Of a DNA stretch of 64,000 bases, positions 11,318-22,691 are shown in pieces. Every line of letters begins with the position of its first letter. The first letter of the stretch is position 1. The notes below the pieces were generated by a model. That model did not search any database and was not told the DNA's origin. It saw only the letters and a program-made list of their open reading frames with translations. Position numbers and translations under genes: made by a program. The DNA is taken from NCBI GenBank assembly GCA_009801085.1, contig VNWV01000001.1, positions 6,076,001 through 6,140,000 of the forward strand, in the 5' to 3' direction. The stretch comes from Lasiodiplodia sp. COLG20. Its lineage: Eukaryota; Ascomycota; Dothideomycetes; Botryosphaeriales; Botryosphaeriaceae.

Positions 11318-13636
11318 TCATTCAAACAGTGGTCGAGGACCATCGTCCCAGAGGAAGTTCGAACTATGGCCGTCATTCTTGCTGTCAAGGTCCAGTCCCA
11401 TTAGTAGATCAGCCGGGCCAGGGAGATTGACTGTTCCACTGTTATTACCTCCAGCTGTGCTTGTGCTAGGAGCTGTGGCAATGCTTCTCGACGCCGATGC
11501 TGACGATGATACTGGCAGCATACTGGGCCCAGCACTCGAGGAAAGGCCGGCAGTAAGAGGAGCAGAAAGCCAGAGAGGTGGCAGGCTCGCATTGGGATGC
11601 GACTGCTGAGCTGAGCTGGACATTCTTGGAATCTTGAGTGTATCCAGGGGGTTTATGTGGCTGTGATCGACATGCGTGTTGGCAGATAAATCGAAAGCGC
11701 TGGGTTGGCCCTGGGCATACGAGAAGATGTCTCTGCTCAGAATCACCGGGCTGCATTCGCCCTCGAAAGGAAGGTCTGAGGTGAAGTCATCGTCTCCCGT
11801 AAATGGATCCGGGAACGGATAGTTCGAGAGAAGTGCTTTCAGATCAGGCGCCTTTGGCCGGGTCATGGCGGTTGGGTTTACGTGCGACGGCATACTCGCA
11901 GTGAGCGCAGCATTGTCATCTTGTTGTAGAGATGCCTTCTTGGTGGGCTCCTTATCTTTGGAAGATTCGGCAGTGGAGGGGTCGATGCCGCCATCATCTT
12001 GGTTCTCCTGCTTGTTATTCTTCTCCTTCAATTTGATCTTATAGCCTGCTTCGGCATACTTTTCCGGCCATCTGTTCCGGAGGCGATCACGCAGATCTGT
12101 AGGGTGCCTATGGGTTAGTTCAAGATCTGGGTCGTTGCGAATGATATGCCAGTGAGGCCCATGTTTCTCAAAGCCACGCAATAGCGCCGCATCTTCCTGG
12201 TCTGTGAATTCTCGGCGCTCCCTTCGGGTCGACTTCGTAAACGGTGCTTCTATGCCGATAGAAGCCAGGTCTCGCGAATCCTTCCGGTGGACTTTCGGAC
12301 CGCGTTTCTTTTTGGCGGTGCTATTAGACGGACCGGGCAGTAAGATGTTGGATGTAACCAGACTAGAGACTTGCTTGCTGGATGCGGTGTCTGCTGTGGA
12401 TGCTTCAGTCGCACCAGCTGTAGCAGTTTGCTCCGCGCCAGCAGTCTTGGGTGTCTTCATCTTCCGATACTCATCCGGGCAGCACGTCCTGAACCGATCT
12501 TTCAGGTCCACGGCCGTTCTCCCATCGAACGAGAAGTCAGGACAATCCAGAATCTTTTTCCAGTTCCCGATGCCGAACCTTGCGACTCCCTTCAACAAAG
12601 TGGTAGTTTCCTCCTCCGTCCACTTCTTCCGCCTTTTGCCTGTCTCCGGCTTCTGGGATTTGGTCGAGGATGTGGCGCTGGGCGCAGTGGCAGGCCCAGA
12701 AGACAAACTTTTCTCGGGCTCCTTCCCTGAATCTCGACCGGGACTCAACCCTTTAGGCTCAGGGGGTGCCGTCTTCTCCGCCGGCCTCGGCTCCACCTGA
12801 GGCGCCGGCGTTGACGCCGATTTCTGCTTCTGCTGCTGAACCGTCGTGTTTTCCGTCGTCGCCGAAGGCGGTGGCGGGGGCGGTGGGCAGCCCTCCCTGG
12901 TAACTCTCTCGCCCGTAATCGGCGGGAACAAGCCTGCGTTGGGCGGAGGCTGGTGCAGGCCCTGCAGCAGTGGCGGGATGCGCGGGCGGCGCGTACCTTT
13001 CTTGATAGGTAGCGTCGGCTTGGGTAGCGTGAAGACATTCTGATCGCTGACGACAACGCCTACGCCGTCGACCTTGCGCCGCTTTTTGCTGCCCGAAGCG
13101 CTGCTGCTGTTGTCAAGCAACAGCTCGTTGACCGAGCCGCTGAAGCCCGACGATGTCTGCTCGCTGCCGTTCAGCACCTCGGCCAGCGGCACAGACTTGG
13201 GCGGGCGTGCAGCTGATGCCGACGAGGAGGCGCCGGCGTGATGGTGCTGCTCGTGCACTAAGGAGGTCGATGGGGGCGAGGGTGGCGGGCAGGGCCTGGC
13301 GGACAGCCGCCGGCCTGCGAAGGCGGCATGGCGATGTGAGTCCTTCGCGTTTGGATTGTAAATGTCATGGAGTGAGAAATTCGCTGGGCGGGGAGCGCTG
13401 GGCTCTACGGGGGCGGGCCTGGAGCCATGCTGAAGGCTGTGATGGCTGTGAGGATGCTGGGCCTGATGTGGTTGGGTGAAAGCGCCCAGAGGAAACGGCA
13501 GCTGGTTGTCTATGGTAAAATTGTCGTCGAGAAGGAGTGACTGGATTCTCGGTTCCATTTCATTGTGCGAAGTCTGATTTTTAAGTGGGTCGGAGGGGGG
13601 CGGCGGGTTGAGGTTGTGATAGACTTGGCCCGCCAA
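11318..13636 (-). CDS. telobox Myb protein (Tay1/Teb1-like)
   Basis: An uninterrupted frame of 772 residues with two Myb/SANT domains, about 336-392 (RRKKWTEEETTTLLKGVARF ... VDLKDRFRTCCP) and 474-528 (REFTDQEDAALLRGFEKHG ... TDLRDRLRNRWP). VDLKDRFR is the telobox helix that reads TTAGGG-type DNA. Tandem telobox Mybs are typical of Tay1 (Yarrowia) and Teb1 (fission yeast), which bind telomeric repeats and TTAGGG-like promoter sites. The other regions are disordered and rich in Pro, Ser and His, with a KKRRKVD basic patch near 184-190 that could be a nuclear signal. ATG at residue 27 (MEPRIQSLLL) is an alternative start. Role as telomere-repeat and/or promoter-binding factor is inferred from the family. 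Confidence 0.85.
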   Translation of the reverse strand: MAGQVYHNLNPPPPSDPLKNQTSHNEMEPRIQSLLLDDNFTIDNQLPFPLGAFTQPHQAQHPHSHHSLQHGSRPAPVEPSAPRPANFSLHDIYNPNAKDSHRHAAFAGRRLSARPCPPPSPPSTSLVHEQHHHAGASSSASAARPPKSVPLAEVLNGSEQTSSGFSGSVNELLLDNSSSASGSKKRRKVDGVGVVVSDQNVFTLPKPTLPIKKGTRRPRIPPLLQGLHQPPPNAGLFPPITGERVTREGCPPPPPPPSATTENTTVQQQKQKSASTPAPQVEPRPAEKTAPPEPKGLSPGRDSGKEPEKSLSSGPATAPSATSSTKSQKPETGKRRKKWTEEETTTLLKGVARFGIGNWKKILDCPDFSFDGRTAVDLKDRFRTCCPDEYRKMKTPKTAGAEQTATAGATEASTADTASSKQVSSLVTSNILLPGPSNSTAKKKRGPKVHRKDSRDLASIGIEAPFTKSTRRERREFTDQEDAALLRGFEKHGPHWHIIRNDPDLELTHRHPTDLRDRLRNRWPEKYAEAGYKIKLKEKNNKQENQDDGGIDPSTAESSKDKEPTKKASLQQDDNAALTASMPSHVNPTAMTRPKAPDLKALLSNYPFPDPFTGDDDFTSDLPFEGECSPVILSRDIFSYAQGQPSAFDLSANTHVDHSHINPLDTLKIPRMSSSAQQSHPNASLPPLWLSAPLTAGLSSSAGPSMLPVSSSASASRSIATAPSTSTAGGNNSGTVNLPGPADLLMGLDLDSKNDGHSSNFLWDDGPRPLFE

Positions 13637-14140
13637 AGGCGAACACAGACCGTCCTAGCGAGCCCGCCCGTTCTGTCAGCCGACCTTCTTCCTTCCTAGC
13701 ATGTTTCTGATGAACATTTTTGGACACACGTCAGAACCCGCGTGGAACTAGCGTCGTGTCCCGTCAGGTCGATCTGTATCAGGAACAAAAGGGTTCTCCT
13801 GGTTACCAAAGTTTATTCTTGCGGGCCCTTTGCGTCAACCACGAGAACTTGCCGGGTCGCCCCTCACGTCAAACATCATTGGCCGCCAGACCAAGCGCTT
13901 GGAAAAACAAGAAGTGGTATTGTGGTCTATGTCTACGCAGAGGTATCCGCTGTAAAGAAACCGCTATGAGTAGCTCGGGCCGCCCCAAAACCGCAGACGC
14001 ACTGGTACGATCTATGAGAGCCAAAACGCTGAGCCAACTGGTTGGCTGCAGCTACCGATATCCACCCATGCGCCATGTCATCCGTCACGCACGCCATTTG
14101 TTTTGCATGCCTTTTTGGTTACTCGTAGAAAGAAAGACGT
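13637..14140. other. intergenic, no gene seen
   Basis: About 500 bases between the start of the telobox gene and the stop of the peroxiredoxin gene, both on the minus strand. No conserved frame, repeat or RNA gene was recognised. Confidence 0.4.
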
Positions 14141-14918
14141 TTACTGGGTCATGGCATCACCGCCGTACTTCTTGTCGAGGTAGGCCTTCTGGCCAACGGG
14201 GTCGGCCTTGATGGTGTCCTGGCCGGGGTTCCAGTTGGCAGGGCAGACCTCGCCGTACTTCTCGGTGAACTGGAAGGCGTCGATGAGACGGATGGCCTCG
14301 TCAACGCTGCGGCCGACGGGAAGGTCGTTGATGGTGATCTGCAAGGGTGAATCGTCAGCTCCATGCCCTGCGTGCAACTGGAACATGCGCCTGCATTGTC
14401 CTACACCAAGCCAATCGATGTACGTACCTGGCGGACCACGCCCTTGGGGTCGATGATGAAGAGGCCACGGAGGGCAACGCCAGCATCCTCGATCAGGACA
14501 CCGTAGTCCTTGCTGAGCTTGTGGTTCTTGTCGCTGATCAGAGGGATGTTGATGCCGCCGAGACCGCCGTCCTTGCGGGCAACGGTGCTCCAGGCGAGCA
14601 GGCTGTACTCGGAGTCGGTCGAGGCGAAAGCGACCGAGACGCCACGCTGGTTGAACTGCTGGACGGCATCGCTGAAGGCGATGATCTCAGTGGGGCAGAC
14701 GAAGGTCCACGCCATGGGAATGAAGGCAAGGACGAGCCATTGGCCCTTGGAGGTGTAGTCGGAGAGGCTGATCTCTGTGCGGTGCAGGCGGGTCAGACAA
14801 TTGGGAGCAGGCTTGCTGGTGGCCTGGACGCGGACTTACCCTCGAAGGCACCGTCAACGACGGCGGTGACCTTGAAGTCGGGAGCGGGGTGCTGAACGCG
14901 GGCGTTGCCGGAAGACAT
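14141..14918 (-). CDS. TSA1: typical 2-Cys peroxiredoxin (Tsa1/Prx1 type)
   Basis: Exons complement(14141..14338, 14428..14774, 14840..14918), 207 residues, normal for the family. It reduces hydrogen and organic peroxides using thioredoxin. The peroxidatic cysteine is in WTFVCPTE (Cys53) and the resolving cysteine in EVCPANW (Cys174), so the enzyme should work as an obligate dimer. [10 protein letters not shown] contains the GGLG motif associated with sensitivity to over-oxidation, but the C-terminus ([10 protein letters not shown]) lacks the usual YF motif, so robust behaviour is possible. Introns are 65 and 89 bp with GTAAGT and GTACGT donors. Start [15 protein letters not shown] fits the family. 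The cytosolic Tsa1 role is assigned from similarity. Confidence 0.93.
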
Positions 14919-16064
14919 GGTGATGGTTTTGGATGGGAAGATGAGGGTATCAAGAACGGAGGCTGCGGAATTGGCAGACGATGTGTTAGCTGTGGGTGGT
15001 GGAGAGCAAGGCAGTGAGTTGGAAGCAAAAGAGAAAGTGCGGAGCAAAGGGCGCGAGCTTTGTATCAGCAGATGGTCCCGTCGCGGCGTGCCGAACGGAA
15101 AACGTGCCTGGGGGATGCTGGCCACCAACCTTAAGGCAAAAAAAGTCCGAGATCGGCAGATGACAACAGAATGCGTGCAGCTATCTCATCTAGGCGTGGC
15201 AACGCGCAAACTCGATATATACCGGCCATGCAATTCCAGAACCTCTGCATTACTTCAGCAAGCCGCAGCCGCCGTAATCGAAGCCGATATGTAATTGTGG
15301 GTCGGCTTTACTGTTCGAGTGGTATCGGCCCGCTTGACGTCGGGTTTGCCCACCCTTTCGCGCACGTATCTCGCCGACTGACGGCTGTGTTCTGGCACCT
15401 TCTAACCGCTTGCCGCTCGTCTGCTACACCAGAACGCCTGCCCCACGCGCGTCATCGCCGCCGCTCCCCGCGATGTCGGCTGCACGCTGACTGCTTGCCC
15501 TTCCGTCTTACGCCGCAACAGCACCGCCCTGCGTCCCTCGCCCGCCAAGCGCAGTTGCGGAAAGGCTCTTCCGGCGTTGCTCGAGGCACCTTGACTCCCG
15601 CACCCCTTGTGGGCCCGCTTCGTCAGGAGCTATGGCCAGTGACACCGCCAGCTGCGACGCGTGCTACCGCCTCGTCCTTACGTGCGCGGAGATGATCGGC
15701 GCCTTCCTGGAGCGGCCCTGGGGAACCGCATTGCGCCATCACGACAGAGAAGGCCTTCTTCACCCGATTGCAGCTGCCGCATGTATCACCTTACGGCCTG
15801 CGTGCTTTGTCTATTGGCATTTGATAGTCCAGCCGTTTGGGGCCCTGGCCGTGACTGCTGGTTAAGCTTTATAGACGGCCCAAAGGCGTTAACCCTTGCC
15901 GAGTTGGGAAAGTCAGCAAGAAGGCATCGACTGACGTTCACAGCGGCTCTCCTGATACATGCCAGTTGTTTCTAAAAACAGGCAGTTTTTCCCGAGCTTG
16001 CGCTTCGCAAAAAGAATTCCATTCTGGAAGTATTCTATCTAAAGATATCAACAAGACTTCTCCC
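14919..16064. other. intergenic, no supported gene
   Basis: About 1.1 kb. The left part is the peroxiredoxin promoter; the right part is the 3' region of the acetyl-CoA transporter gene. Several overlapping open frames occur in GC-rich sequence at 15170-15980, but their translations show no domain, no convincing signal peptide and no splice-consistent extension. Confidence 0.4.
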
Positions 16065-18195
16065 CTAGCTAGCACCCGCCAGCCTCCATGCCCTGAGTGG
16101 CAGAGCCTGCAGCTTGAGCGCCGCTGGCTTGATAAAACCCCAGAACGTCACGAGGCCAACGATGATACAGAGCACGTTCACGATGTAGTAACCATCGTGC
16201 TCTATGTTACATGCGCCACCGCCGTCCACGCAACGGTGCTTGTCGGCTTCCAGCGCGCAAGAGAACGCCGAGGTGACAAGGTCGCCCTTGAGTTCTGCCG
16301 GTGGATGCTCCGGCGGAACACACGTTGCGACTGTGAAAAAGTCGACGAACTTGAGAATGAAAAAGCGCGGGAATGTGCCGCCTAGATTTGAAACACTGCA
16401 GGATAGTTTGATCAGCACACGCAATCGTGGAGTAGACGGATAAGGTAAGCAGGGTTCACTCACGTGGCAAGAAGGGTCATGTAGGTGCCACCGATGACCG
16501 GATCCGCAATCTTGGCGTGGAAAGCCGATATCGCGACAAACATTACTGTACTCATGAAGGTCGAGAACACATGCTCAACAATCACAGTAAGCAAGTACCA
16601 TGTTGTCACGCCGCCTTCGGGGAAAATCATGACGACAAACTGCGCAAACGCCGCTGCCGCCAGACGGCCGACGAAGGCCCAGCACCAGAGTTGCATCGGC
16701 GGGTACTCCTGGGACCATTTTCCGGCGTAATAGCCTAGGGAGAGTTCGAAAGGAAAGTCGATCAAGACGGTAAGGGCCATGTCCTCTTGGCTAAAACCCT
16801 TGTCCAGGAGCTTGAGGTTGGTGACAGCGTCATTTGCCTGGAAGCCAATCTTGGCAATCAAGTGAATAATAATGAAGGTCTGGATGTTCTTGAGCTTCAG
16901 AATACCGCCCATGACCTTGTAGACCTCGGCTATTCCATCGTTGTTCTTGGTCCTCTCCTCGCGCTTCATGAACGCAAGGGCCAAGGTTACGGCCAGATAC
17001 GCCCAGCCCCAGAAAGTCAAGTAGCCTCCAAGGGTCATGACACCCTCAGGCTTGGGTGTTGCGCGGAACCACTTGTTTGCAAAATCGGGCGAGTTGAAGG
17101 CAAGGAACACCGTGTAAGACAAGAACTGGCCGGCAGTCAGGCCGACAGTTTGGGCAGTCGAGGCGTACGCAAGGTTTTCGGGAGAAAGGAGTGTGAGAGC
17201 CCAGCCTGAGATTTATTAGTGACGTTCTGATCAACAGAGTGGATTGGTGTATGCATACCGTCGACAGCGATATCTTGGGTGGCGCACATGAAGACCAGGA
17301 AGAACCACCACCAGGTGAATCCCCAGATTCCCGCGCCTCCATCTGCGCCGGCATCAATCATCATTTGCTCGGCGCGAGCGCCAAGCCAGAGCATTCCAAA
17401 GCCGGACAATGTCTGAATCGGCAGGATCCAGCTCTTCCTCCTACCGACTTTAGGGGTCCAGATCGCGTCCACGATAGGACTCCAGAGAAGTTTGAGCGAG
17501 TAAGGATATGAAGCGAGCGAGAAGACACCAATCTGACTGTATGAAAGGTGGGCTTTCAGCAAAAAGGGCACAGAGCCACCGGCGAGACCCATTGGCACAC
17601 CCTGAAGGAAGTAGAGCAGAACCAAGAGGAGAAAGTTTCTTTGGTCCTTTTTGGGGAGTTCGCTGAATCCCTTCGACGAACCGTCCTCATCGTGGGTCAT
17701 TGCCTGCATGGGATCATCGTCCAAGGTGAAGCTGTCCCGGCTCATCAAGTGCGACGCCTGCGAAGCGGTGGAAGGGCTGTCTGGGCCCAGATGCTTGCGG
17801 CGCTGCCCCAGCATGCTATCCATAGCGCCAGTGGCGTGGCCGTTGCTGCGGGTCGAGTCTATAGAGTCGCCGCGCGCGGCAGCAGCTCGAGGATTCGGCG
17901 ACCTGCCCTTCCTCTTTGACATGAGCGCTTCGGTGGGCGAATCAAGGTCGGATTCGTCGGATGCAAGGAGAGTATTGGTTTCAAGGGCGTGGTGGGAACG
18001 GATGCGCGGGACGTATGAGGCGGCGGCTGAAGAAGAATTCGAAGGAAAGTCTTGGAGCTCGAGGCTTTGCTGCGATGCTCCGCGGCGGTGCTTTACGTGC
18101 TGTCGATAGGTGGGCGGGACGTTTGCCGTGTCAGAGATGGAAGGAACCAAGGGAACGGATGGAGGAGGACGAGAGTCGCCTGGTGTGGTAGGCAT
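16065..18195 (-). CDS. acetyl-CoA transporter (SLC33A1/AT-1 family)
   Basis: Exons complement(16065..16395, 16464..17205, 17259..18195), 669 residues. Residues 1-190 are a Ser-rich cytosolic tail; then about 12 hydrophobic segments follow. LPKKDQRNFLLLVLLYFLQGVPMGLAGGSVPFLL, read across its two halves, is the first membrane segment typical of AT-1 (QGVPLGL). ATQDIAVDGWALTLLSPENLAYAST, formed by the first splice, and TYMTLLATVSNLGGTFP, formed by the second, are strong family blocks. The human protein imports acetyl-CoA into the ER lumen for acetylation of proteins; the fungal role is presumed similar. Splice signals are GTATGC/CAG and GTGAGT/CAG. The histidine- and cysteine-containing loop before the last helix (VPPEHPPAELKGD) is also expected. 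Confidence in family is high. Confidence 0.92.
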
Positions 18196-18753
18196 CCATG
18201 TAGCGGTAATTGGCTGGGCTAGGTGGTGGAAACTCTAGTGTCGGGTCGGCGATGATGTATCCAGAAGCGGAACGTGGCCAGTACGGGGGGGAACTCCGCC
18301 GCGCCGCGCGCAGGTGCGGATCTCAGCAAGATCTGGCTGGGCGCAAGGGTGGCGGTGAAAAAAAGGTGCGCTGTTCACCGTCTGTTCAGCGCGGGTCGTC
18401 AGGAGACTGGGAAAAAAGCTGAAGATAAAAAGAACGCAGCGGGCTCCCCGCGCACCCCGTGAAGCTTGTCGCGGCTGTAATCCAGGCGTCCGCAGACGTC
18501 GCGTTTCACGAGCATCCCCGCCGGTCGCAGCGCGCCAAGATGAGCACGGGGTTTCGCGACGGCCTGCGCGTCTTCGCCCCGAGCCCGGTGCACCGCACGC
18601 CCTCGCTCGCGTCGTTGTTCATCGCCGTCATCGCCTGGACCGCCTTTCTGTTCGCCATCGTCGCCTGGGCTGTCAACATTCATCATTTCATCCACAAGGA
18701 CTCTCTGTCGCAGCTGCTGTACGACGTCGCCGCCGACTCACTCTACCAGCAAC
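18196..18753. promoter_or_regulatory. bidirectional promoter region with a small upstream frame
   Basis: This 558-bp region separates the divergent transporter (minus) and CENP-O (plus) genes. It contains an open frame beginning at 18540 (83 codons, to 18791) with one hydrophobic segment (LASLFIAVIAWTAFLFAIVAW), which runs 38 bases into the CENP-O coding sequence in another frame. This could be a chance frame, an upstream ORF or a tiny membrane protein; only transcript data would tell. Confidence 0.4.
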
Positions 18754-19658
18754 ATGGCAGCATCGCCTGCGCCGGATTCGCCGCTCGATAGCGACATCGC
18801 GCGCATGCGCCAACAGAGTGCGCTTCTCCGCTCCAGTCCCAGAGTCGCATAATCTAACGCACCGCAGTCGAGTCTCTCGAGCACCGCCGTTCCGTCCTCT
18901 CTTCCACGCTTCTTTCTTCTCAAAACACCCTCGCGCGCATCCAGCGCGCCAACACCAGATCTCACCCTTCTGTAGCAAATGCCTTGGCCATCGTCGAAAA
19001 GCAACAGAGACATAATTTGGAGAACCTGCATCGCACTTGCGCCGGCGTCACTGCGTTCCGCGTCAAAGACCCTGACCCTTACGCGGTTGACAATGGCCGG
19101 ATTCTTGGCGTGCGCATCGAGGTCTCTGTGAAGGGACGATTCGCTGTTCCTTACTTCCTGCTCTTAAACCGGCCATCTTCAGAAAGCGAAACTCTACGTA
19201 TTCACAAGCACACCATTCCACCGTGCATTCCGCTACGAAGTTTTGCAACGAAATATCTCCCACAGCAGGGCCAGCTCCAGGACCTCCATCGTCTCGTGCG
19301 GGAGCTTCGGCAGGAACTAGTCTCTCACCACTTGCGCTTAGATATGGTCAGCAAGCTGAGGAAAGACGCGGGATTGCCGGAAGACGTTGAGAGTGTGTCT
19401 ATGAAGAGAAAGCGGGGCAACGCGGGAATCGTCTGTATCAGAGCGTTGGATGTGGGCGCAAAGGAGATTGAGATCAGCTGGGAAGATTCAACTACAGCGC
19501 GGGTTCTGCTGTCGAAGAGAGGAGTCGTTGAGAAGGTAGTAGCGAGGAATTCGGACGGGACCGGGCGAGTAAGGGCGATTGAGAGGGCAATAATGGCAGA
19601 GGATCACCGCGTGGACGGTATTGTGGAGCGTTTGACAAAACTGCAAGGTATGGACTGA
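18754..19658 (+). CDS. MCM21: kinetochore component CENP-O/Mcm21
   Basis: Exons 18754..18817 and 18868..19658, 284 residues. The 50-bp intron has a weak GTGCGC donor but a perfect CTAAC branch site and CGCAG acceptor; splicing joins DIARMRQQ to IESLEHRRSVL and removes an in-frame stop. Residues 17-95 form a coiled coil (RMRQQIESLEHRRSVLSSTL), followed by the RWD-type core: CAGVTAFRVKDPDPYAVDNG and GRILGVRIEVSVKGRFAVPY are CENP-O family blocks, then YLPQQGQLQDLHRLVRELRQEL. The protein acts in the COMA/CCAN inner kinetochore complex that links centromeric chromatin to the outer kinetochore (Mcm21 in budding yeast, Mal2 in fission yeast). Length is close to the family norm. Confidence 0.88.
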
Positions 19659-20874
19659 GGACTACTGGGCAAGCCGCAGAACAGTTACGAAGCACCATGA
19701 GAGATGAACCGCGTAAAAGTTTGTTTAGGAATTAATATTCATGAAGAATTGCTGTTGCTGTTGCTGTTTTAAAGTCGGTTTCCAATAATGTCGTGCGACA
19801 ACTTAACAGAACTGGTACAGAGTTTACCAAAGAAAGATAAGCTAGTTTTCTGGATGGTGATCACTTTTAGGATAGGAACCCTTTTCTAATTGATAGCTTA
19901 AGCTTATCTAGACACTTTTTTTTTTTTTTTTATTTTTGGCAACTTACATCTACGAAAATCACGGGTTGATTGTACCTGGCGAATTGTTCAATCGTTGTCT
20001 AAGGAAAACATTGATTCCAGTCTGCATTCTATCAGCCAGTTGCAGTTACGCCCCATATCGTGCGCTGTCAAAAATTTTCGTTCGGTTGAAAACTGGACTG
20101 AATCACTGTCCGTCAAATGAGCTCTTAGCAAGTAGCATGGTGGCAAGCTGCCTGTATGGCGGCATTGAATCCTGTAAAAACCCTTACTTTCAACGGTTGC
20201 TAATAAGTATTGCTCACAGCTAGCGGATACCTTTCGGAGGGCGTCTCTATATGGTCGCGTGTAGGAAAACATGCTCGCAAGCCACCAACGAAACGATTCC
20301 CTGCACGCCGTGTGAGCGTTTTGCTGATTTGAGGGGCGTTATAAGCATCGCGGCACAGACACAGCAGCTGGCAGCCTATTTTCAGACAAAGGAGGTCTTC
20401 TATAAGCCAAGGAACCTTACTAAGATGGGGTTCAAGTAGGAAAGAGAGTTTTGTTGGAGCACATTTACGAGGTGTTCAACGCAAGTGGTCTTACGAGGTA
20501 GCATCAATTGTCTGTCTACTTGGCAGGATTGAGAGTGTAATATGCTACCACGGCGACGGAGGCAGAAGTCCTTGTTAGCAATAGCCTTGCGGTGATTGGT
20601 TATCTGTCCGTGGTGATTGGATCTCACCTCTGCTCGTCGAATTCCATGGCGGCCAGCCAGGCAGAAAGCACGGGTGCCAAGACCAGGTGTGAAAGCTCAC
20701 TTCACCTCCTCCAGCCACTGCTTTTCTTCCTCTCCCGAAAGACTTCTTCTTTACCCTCCCAGCATCTTCCTTCTTCCTCTACCCACAGCTCTTCTTCTTC
20801 TTCCACCGTATCCGACCCTGCAATCGCATCTTCGCAACAACACAGCTCTATCGACGACATTGAGACTTTACACC
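19659..20874. other. intergenic, AT-richer stretch
   Basis: About 1.2 kb, noticeably more AT-rich than the flanks, with a run of 16 T at 19916-19931. The right 250 bases (20620-20874) are strongly pyrimidine-rich with TCTTC and CATC clusters, typical of a fungal leader before the ATG at 20875. No gene or RNA was recognised. Confidence 0.45.
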
Positions 20875-22134
20875 ATGGATTTCGATCACGGACAACTCGG
20901 ACCCAACCGTGAAAACATGATGGCCGCTGTTGATGACGGCTCTGCTTACAATTCCGTGGCCTCTGTCAGCGAGAAAGCGCACGCCATGAATCTCCTCACG
21001 GGCGACCAGTTCGACGTCGCCTTGGCTATCGAGTCGCTCTCAATTTCGCAGCCGCTGCAGGCCCTTGCGCCCTTGTCAATCGACGAATACTTCTCGGATG
21101 AGAGTATCATGGATGACCACATGATGAGCGAAGATGATGTCGAGGCTGAGGCCAACACAACGGGCTCTCGCATTCTCAACGTCCAGTACATGCCCTCGGC
21201 TGCTAGGCAGTACTACCAGCATGACCACAAGCGTCACGAAGACGCCATGAACTTCACCAAGTCGCCCTTCAATGAGATCGAGTCAGACCTGACGCGCGCA
21301 GCCGAGGAAATTGCCATTCGCATCACCACTGAGCTGAGTGAGAAGGCGGCAGCCGATGGTACCCCGGTCCCCCAGAACAAGAAGCACGATGATACCAAGG
21401 ACGCGATCATCTCAGGAAAAATGGGCGTTTTCGCTGTCGACGTCAGCTTCGCTCTGCTCAATGCCACTCTACTTCCCTACTCAGTCACCGTGGAGGCGGC
21501 CCTCGCCAGCGACATTCACGCCTGCGCCGAGACCATGGCGCTGCAGCGCATCCTCCTCTCATATTCCCGCAAGAAGCTCACCCGTTCTGCCGTTGCGTTC
21601 CACGACGAAAATGACGGGGTCATCATGGCCACTGCTTTCGGCGAAGTTTACATGTCGGAAGCCATCTACATGTCGCTTGATGCGCTCCGTGGCTACTACC
21701 GCGCGGTGCAACAGAGCATCGAGAGCAAGGGAGAGCTCATCATGCAGAGCCGCGAGAAGGGTGAAATCGATGAAAAAGACGTGCGCAAGATCCAAAAGGT
21801 GCACAGGCTCTGTGGATGGGCCGAGGATTCCGTCGACGAGAGCACTGCGTGCGTGAAGGCGGCCTGGATGACCACCGGAGAGGAGCAGGAGAATGGAATC
21901 CCTGCTTGCCAGACAAGGATGGAGCTGCTGATGACGAGGGTTGACTGGCTGTGCTCAAGCTTGAGGGAGCTTGAGACAGGAGAGGATGACAGTGAGCTTG
22001 GAGATGAAGACAACTCGTACTCCGGCTGCGAGTACGACGTGGAAGAGGATGACGACGATGGAATGAACGACGTGGAGGATGGCTGCTCCATTGAGAGTCT
22101 TGCCCAGGGTGTCAGCAACGTTCATCTTGGCTGA
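20875..22134 (+). CDS. unrecognised conserved-looking protein, 419 residues
   Basis: An uninterrupted frame starting at MDFDHGQLGPN after a pyrimidine-rich leader; the longer in-frame extension upstream to 20617 reads through the leader and is not favoured. I do not recognise the family. The middle (about 140-330) is helical and evenly composed, with blocks such as KMGVFAVDVSFALLNATLLPY, and a cysteine/histidine scatter without zinc-finger spacing. The C-terminal ~50 residues are very acidic (DDSELGDEDN, VEEDDDDGMNDVEDG). There is no signal peptide or membrane segment, so a cytosolic or nuclear protein is likely. Codon use and the absence of internal stops over 1.26 kb support a real gene; function is unknown. 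Confidence 0.75.
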   Translation: MDFDHGQLGPNRENMMAAVDDGSAYNSVASVSEKAHAMNLLTGDQFDVALAIESLSISQPLQALAPLSIDEYFSDESIMDDHMMSEDDVEAEANTTGSRILNVQYMPSAARQYYQHDHKRHEDAMNFTKSPFNEIESDLTRAAEEIAIRITTELSEKAAADGTPVPQNKKHDDTKDAIISGKMGVFAVDVSFALLNATLLPYSVTVEAALASDIHACAETMALQRILLSYSRKKLTRSAVAFHDENDGVIMATAFGEVYMSEAIYMSLDALRGYYRAVQQSIESKGELIMQSREKGEIDEKDVRKIQKVHRLCGWAEDSVDESTACVKAAWMTTGEEQENGIPACQTRMELLMTRVDWLCSSLRELETGEDDSELGDEDNSYSGCEYDVEEDDDDGMNDVEDGCSIESLAQGVSNVHLG

Positions 22135-22691
22135 GGCGGTGGGAATACAACGCGACATCGGGTCGAGAAGTACATTGGTCTTTTGAACTTTGGGGTCTGG
22201 AGCAACGGTGGATTATTGAAACGGGCAAGCGGAGGAAGCTTCACGAACAGTCATCTAGATGCACGGCTTACCGATATCCGTGCTGTAAAACATTGGAGAG
22301 TAGGAAAGGGCCAGTATTGATAATGGCACCGTATTTGGGAGTCTTACATAGCTCCATGCTAAAGAGCAGCGAGGTGGGCTGCAACACATTCACCATGTAC
22401 ATGGAACTGGTATACATTAACGAGAGTCAATCCATTGCTTTACTGAAATTATTCTCCTCTACTTCCTGATTCCGTTGCATGCCGTACATCGTGTTTTTAA
22501 CATTAAAAATCCAACTGTCTTGACAAAAAACGGGCATACCGCAGGTAAATACGCCGTGAAGTTCAGAAAGAAAGGCGATTGCAGACGCGAGCTGCAGCAA
22601 GCTGCGCTTGGTATCATAGACGGATGCCAAAGGCGTAAAATTTGGTACCCAGCAGTCAAGAGCAAATAAGTTGCTCAAACCGCTTCATTCT
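22135..22691. other. intergenic between convergent genes
   Basis: The 419-residue protein gene (plus) and carO (minus) converge on this 557-bp stretch, so both 3' untranslated regions and terminators should lie here. No conserved frame or repeat was seen. Confidence 0.45.

Noticed and set aside
15170..15980. Several overlapping plus-strand frames
   Set aside because: Short, mutually overlapping, no motif; best read as intergenic DNA upstream of the peroxiredoxin gene.
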